A DNA stretch of 7,185 nt from Rhodospirillaceae bacterium (lineage in GTDB: Bacteria > Pseudomonadota > Alphaproteobacteria > DSM-16000 > Inquilinaceae): NCBI GenBank assembly GCA_020425485.1, contig JAGQRL010000228.1, positions 6,469 through 13,653 on the forward strand, in the 5' to 3' direction. A model generated the notes under the pieces. That model was not told where the DNA came from and ran no database searches. It saw nothing but the letters and a program-made list of their open reading frames with translations. The position numbers and the translations under genes were made by a program. This document shows, piece by piece, positions 4,428 through 7,185 of the stretch. The number at the start of each line of letters is the position of its first letter. The first letter of the stretch is position 1.

Positions 4428-6686
4428 TCACGGAATCGTGGGCCGCCGAAGCGCGGCCTGCTCGGTGGCGGCGGTGGCCGATGCGGCGTCCAGCGCGTCC
4501 AGCACCGCGTCCACCGTCAGCAGTTCGGGCAGCAGGATGCCGTCCGGCGCGCCCGGCCCCCACACGCCGTTGAAGGGAATGCCGTAGCGGCCATGGTCGG
4601 CCAGGAAGCCGGCGATCTCCGGGTCCGGCCGTGTCCAGTCGCCGCGCATGGTCACGATCGTTTCGGAGGCGAGACGATCTGCCACGGCGCTGTCCTCCAG
4701 CACCAGGGCCTTGTTCACCTGGCAGGTCAGGCACCAGTCGGCGGTGAGGTCGACGAAGACGGTGCGGCCGGCTGCCACCTGTTCGGCGATGGTCTCGGGC
4801 TGGAAGCGCTGCCAGCCCTGGCCGACGCCGGCCGTCAGCCGCGCAGGGCCGGCGGCATCGCCTGGCTGGTGGGCGGCCGGCAGCACGATGGCGCCGGCAG
4901 CCAGGGCCAGCGCGGCCAGGGTGCCCGCCGGGCGCAGCCGCGGGGCGATGCGGCCGCGCAGCCACAGGGCGGCGGCCAGCAGCACGGCCAGGCCGGTCAC
5001 CGCGGCGACCACCGCCGGGCTCGTCTGTGCCGCCAGGATGGACAGCAACCAGGCCGCTGTGGCCGCCAGGGCCGCGGCCATCGCCAGCTTCACCCACACC
5101 ATCCAGCGGCCGGGGCGCGGCAGCCGGGCGGCCAGGTGCGGAACTGCGGCCACCAGCAGGTAGGGGGCTGCCAGCCCCACCCCCAGGGCGGTGAAGATCG
5201 CCAGGATCTCCAAGGTCCCGCGCGACAGGGCGAAGGCCACCGCGGTGCCGACGAAGGGGGCGGAACACGGGGTTGCCAGCACGGTGGCAAAGGCGCCGGT
5301 GAGGAACGGGCCGGCCAGGCCGTGCTCGCCGCCCATGCGGCCGGCACGGTCGCTCACCGCACCGGGCAGGCGGATCTCGAACAGGCCCAGCAGGTTGCAG
5401 GCAAACGCCGCCAGCACCACCACCATGGCCGCCAGGAACACCGGCTGCTGGAACTGGATGCCCCAGCCGATCCCCGCACCGGCGGCCTTGAGCGCGATCA
5501 GCCCCGCCGCCAGCACCCAGAACGACACGATGACGCCGGCCGCACTGGCCAGGAAGCCGGCGCGCACTGCGGCGGGTGCCCGCCCGCCCTGGCCGATCAC
5601 CGAGAACAGCTTGATGGACAGTACCGGCAGCACGCAGGGCATCAGGTTCAAGATCAGCCCGCCGAGCAGGGCGATGCCGAGCAGCCCGAGCCATGAGGTG
5701 GCGTCTGCCGCCGCCGGCTGCGAGCCATCGTGTGCTGGCATGATCGCATCGGGCGGGGCAACGGCACCCGGCCGGGCGACGGTGCCGGTGAACTCCAGCG
5801 CGCGCTGCCCGTCCACCACGGTGAGCGTGACCGGAGCCCCGGTGAGGGTGGCATCCGGGACCAGTGGCCGCTGGGTGACGGCGAGGTTGAGGGCCATCCG
5901 GCCATCGCCGAGATCGTGGACGACGGGCGGGGCGAAGGCCCAGCCCTGCGGCGCTTCAACGAACAGGTCGGGGTCGTCGAGCGGGGCGGCGGTGGCCAGC
6001 ACCACGTGCAGGCCGTCCGCAGTACCGGCCACGGTGTCCACGGCGATGCCGGCGCGCGCGCTATCGGCGGTCGGCACCCGGTCGGCGAAGCGGTTGATCA
6101 GGTGGGCCGCCTCGACGTCCGCGTGGGCGGGGGCGTCGGGCAGCACCAGCGACAGCGGCACATGGGCGGGCACGCAGATTTCGCTGCACACCAGCATGTT
6201 CAGCTCGCCGCGGGCCAGCAGGCCGTTGCCCACCGTTTGCGGCTGCAGGGTGAGCGGAAACACCACCTCGCCCTCGTAGCCGATGGTATCGATGCCCAGC
6301 ACGGTGAAGCGGTGGGGTGCCGGAAACTGGAAGTCGTGGCCGGCCAGATTGACCGAGGCGGCGAGGTCCAGGTCCGGCGGGTAGCCGGCATCGCCCGGCG
6401 TCCGCCAATAGGTCTTCCAGCCGTCCGGCAGGCGCACCTGCAGGCCGGCGGGAATGGCCGCCAGGTCGCCCACCCCGTCGACCGAGGCGATGAGGCGCAC
6501 CTCCACCACCGCCCCCGGCGCCACTTCCACGCGTTCCCACGCGCCGGTGGCCGCTGCGGCCGGCAGGGCCACGGTGCACAGCGCTGCCAGGGCGGTGAGG
6601 CCCAGGCGGATTGCCGGGCGGATCGCGGGGCGGATTGCGGAGAGGATCCTGCCGCCCGCCGGGCGCGCGGCGTGCCGTTCGGTCAT
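4428..6686 (-). CDS. scsB: ScsB/DsbD-family transmembrane thiol:disulfide reductase
   Basis: The product (752 aa) carries electrons from cytoplasmic thioredoxin across the inner membrane to periplasmic thiol proteins. Domain order: a basic leader and hydrophobic signal peptide (about 28-46, cleavage near AAA-TGA); a large periplasmic domain to about 330 with the Cys pair C167-SEI-C171; about eight membrane helices (332-604) with C351 in NLMPCVLP and C474 in ATPCSAPF; then a periplasmic thioredoxin-like domain with W651-C652-L-T-C655 and a likely cis-proline P704. All three Cys pairs of the family are present. The periplasmic N-terminal part is about twice as long as in E. coli DsbD, which is why I call it ScsB-like (suppressor of copper sensitivity). 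ATG 6686 is the only in-frame ATG that includes the signal peptide. Its AGGA is only two bases away, and a four-codon upstream ORF overlaps the start. The peroxiredoxin gene follows, and copA-cueR lies nearby. Confidence 0.92.
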   Translation of the reverse strand: MTERHAARPAGGRILSAIRPAIRPAIRLGLTALAALCTVALPAAAATGAWERVEVAPGAVVEVRLIASVDGVGDLAAIPAGLQVRLPDGWKTYWRTPGDAGYPPDLDLAASVNLAGHDFQFPAPHRFTVLGIDTIGYEGEVVFPLTLQPQTVGNGLLARGELNMLVCSEICVPAHVPLSLVLPDAPAHADVEAAHLINRFADRVPTADSARAGIAVDTVAGTADGLHVVLATAAPLDDPDLFVEAPQGWAFAPPVVHDLGDGRMALNLAVTQRPLVPDATLTGAPVTLTVVDGQRALEFTGTVARPGAVAPPDAIMPAHDGSQPAAADATSWLGLLGIALLGGLILNLMPCVLPVLSIKLFSVIGQGGRAPAAVRAGFLASAAGVIVSFWVLAAGLIALKAAGAGIGWGIQFQQPVFLAAMVVVLAAFACNLLGLFEIRLPGAVSDRAGRMGGEHGLAGPFLTGAFATVLATPCSAPFVGTAVAFALSRGTLEILAIFTALGVGLAAPYLLVAAVPHLAARLPRPGRWMVWVKLAMAAALAATAAWLLSILAAQTSPAVVAAVTGLAVLLAAALWLRGRIAPRLRPAGTLAALALAAGAIVLPAAHQPGDAAGPARLTAGVGQGWQRFQPETIAEQVAAGRTVFVDLTADWCLTCQVNKALVLEDSAVADRLASETIVTMRGDWTRPDPEIAGFLADHGRYGIPFNGVWGPGAPDGILLPELLTVDAVLDALDAASATAATEQAALRRPTIP
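6603..6638 (-). repeat. Three 12-bp tandem repeats in the scsB signal-peptide region
   Basis: Three near-identical 12-base units (6627-6638, 6615-6626, 6603-6614, read on the minus strand) share the pattern GC(A/G)ATCCGCC plus two bases. They encode A-I-R-P, A-I-R-P, A-I-R-L (residues 17-28) in the basic n-region of the signal peptide. The unit length keeps the frame, so copy number could change without breaking the gene. Confidence 0.8.
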
Positions 6687-6697
6687 CGTCCTGCCAT
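6683..6697 (-). other. Four-codon upstream ORF overlapping the scsB start
   Basis: On the minus strand ATG 6697-6695 opens a frame reading M-A-G-R and stopping at TGA 6685-6683. The stop overlaps the scsB ATG in ATGA (6686-6683). GGGA (6708-6705) lies seven bases before the upstream ATG, a better spacing than scsB's own AGGA, which is two bases from its ATG. It may couple scsB translation by termination-reinitiation; it may also be chance. Confidence 0.3.
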
Positions 6698-6705
6698 GGC
6701 TCGGT

Positions 6706-6718
6706 CCCAGTTTCTGGG
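6706..6718. repeat. Small inverted repeat in the scsB leader
   Basis: CCCAG (6706-6710), TTT, CTGGG (6714-6718) is a perfect 5-bp inverted repeat about 20 bases upstream of the scsB start. It lies near the start point predicted from the TATATT box at 6727-6722. Its downstream arm on the scsB mRNA includes the GGGA that precedes the four-codon ORF. It could be an operator or an RNA hairpin. Confidence 0.35.
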
Positions 6719-6721
6719 TTC

Positions 6722-6754
6722 AATATAGTGATGGGGCGCTGTGGCGCATGTCAC
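6722..6754 (-). promoter_or_regulatory. Possible scsB promoter
   Basis: TATATT (6727-6722, minus strand) is a good -10-like box in the only AT-rich spot of the 245-bp divergent gap. A clear -35 is missing at 17 bp; GTGACA (6754-6749) lies 21 bp upstream, which is too far for a standard promoter. It may be activator-dependent. No copper-type dyad is visible here. Confidence 0.3.
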
Positions 6755-6819
6755 GATTTGTCCATCGCCATGCGACCGCACGCTGCATAGGCTTGGAGGG
6801 AGATGTCTGTCGGCAGCGC

Positions 6820-6836
6820 TTGACCGAACGACGGTC
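6820..6836 (+). promoter_or_regulatory. Possible -35 box with overlapping dyad upstream of yqgE
   Basis: TTGACC (6820-6825) overlaps a perfect inverted repeat, GACCG (6822-6826), five bases, CGGTC (6832-6836). It is about 95 bases before the yqgE start on the + strand. No good -10 follows at 16-19 bp, so this is only a candidate control site. Confidence 0.25.
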
Positions 6837-6931
6837 GCCCCCAAGTGGACTTGCATGGGCGTGGCCGGATGGTGAGCAGCCGGCCGAGAGGCGCGCCATG
6901 CCGCCCGCGGCAGGACGACGGGAACACTGCA

Positions 6932-7185
6932 ATGCCTGAAGATCAAGCCAGCCTATCCGGCCAGTTGCTGATCGCCATGCCGTCCATGCCGGACCCGCGG
7001 TTTGCGCGCAGCGTGATCTATCTGTGCGTCCACAATGCCAACGGCGCCATGGGTTTGGTGGTCAACCGGCAGATGCCGTCGCTGTCGCTGGGCGAGCTGC
7101 TCGACCAGCTTGAGATCACGCCGGAGGTCGACCTGGAAGGCATGCAGGTGCTGCTGGGCGGGCCGGTGGAAACCGGCCGCGGCTT
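6932..7185 (+). CDS. yqgE: YqgE/AlgH family protein (UPF0301), N-terminal part
   Basis: The gene starts at ATG 6932 and stays open to the window end (84 codons plus two bases), so the product is cut; full-length family members are about 185-200 aa. The start matches the family closely: GQLLIAMPSMPDPRF (10-24), RSVIYLCVHN (26-35), GAMGLVVNR (38-46), and GGPVETGRG (76-84), where family members continue into a Phe and a hydrophobic strand. GGGAA (6920-6924) lies seven bases before the ATG. The product should be cytoplasmic and compact, with no catalytic motif. Its biochemical role is not settled; the AlgH name comes from a Pseudomonas alginate-regulation phenotype. It is transcribed away from scsB. 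From memory, yqgE next to an scsB/dsbD-like gene and a peroxiredoxin gene recurs in alphaproteobacteria. Confidence 0.93.
   Translation, partial: MPEDQASLSGQLLIAMPSMPDPRFARSVIYLCVHNANGAMGLVVNRQMPSLSLGELLDQLEITPEVDLEGMQVLLGGPVETGRG

Noticed and set aside
4291..5694. 467-codon open frame on the minus strand overlapping scsB in another frame
   Set aside because: Arg/Gly/Pro-rich composition typical of a +1 shadow in GC-rich DNA; the scsB frame carries all conserved Cys motifs.
4593..5696. 367-codon open frame on the plus strand opposite scsB
   Set aside because: The translation is Gln/Gly/Arg-rich with no recognisable domain, and the opposite strand clearly encodes the ScsB membrane and thioredoxin domains.
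5191..6279. 362-codon open frame on the plus strand opposite scsB
   Set aside because: Ser/Ala/Thr-rich shadow of scsB with no family signature.
1..7185. tRNA, rRNA, CRISPR, insertion sequence, attachment site or phage gene
   Set aside because: No cloverleaf, regularly spaced repeats, transposase or integrase motif was seen on either strand. Codon and base composition are even throughout, so there is no sign of a recent mobile insertion.

Overview
The window is very GC-rich and densely coded, with short intergenic gaps. Gene content and order suggest an alphaproteobacterium, probably of the Rhodospirillales/Azospirillum kind: a CueR/HmrR-type regulator behind a copper ATPase, and an ScsB-like gene, a peroxiredoxin and yqgE side by side. 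The placement is inferred from protein character and from remembered synteny; no rRNA or other marker is present.

Left part (1-3196, + strand). The window opens inside the 3' end of a DEDDh exonuclease gene. After 83 bp comes a two-gene copper-efflux operon. Its promoter has a -35 TTGACC and a perfect 7-bp-arm dyad of CueR type. copA encodes a Cu(I) P1B-type ATPase whose N-terminus carries a YHS domain and a heavy-metal-binding domain instead of HMA domains. cueR overlaps the end of copA by 4 bp and encodes a MerR-family Cu(I) sensor. CueR should activate the operon under copper excess, and so its own synthesis, and CopA pumps Cu(I) out of the cytoplasm. The promoter sits so close to the only usable copA start that the mRNA is predicted to be leaderless.

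Middle (3197-3823). A convergent 119-residue protein of unknown function lies on the - strand. A 227-bp gap behind it holds a 9-bp perfect GC hairpin and a possible weak promoter.

Right part (3824-7185). On the - strand, an ScsB/DsbD-type transmembrane thiol reductase gene (752 aa, three Cys pairs) is followed by a 1-Cys/2-Cys Prx5-type peroxiredoxin gene. Divergent from them, yqgE (UPF0301/AlgH) starts on the + strand and runs off the window. ScsB passes electrons from cytoplasmic thioredoxin to envelope thiol proteins. Its family name comes from suppression of copper sensitivity, which gives a plausible but unproven link to the copA-cueR operon. The 245-bp divergent gap contains a small hairpin and a four-codon upstream ORF whose stop overlaps the scsB start.

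No rRNA, tRNA, CRISPR array, insertion sequence or phage gene was seen. Nothing here is clearly a new system. The most interesting points are the leaderless copA arrangement, the uncharacterised 119-aa protein, and the scsB leader.
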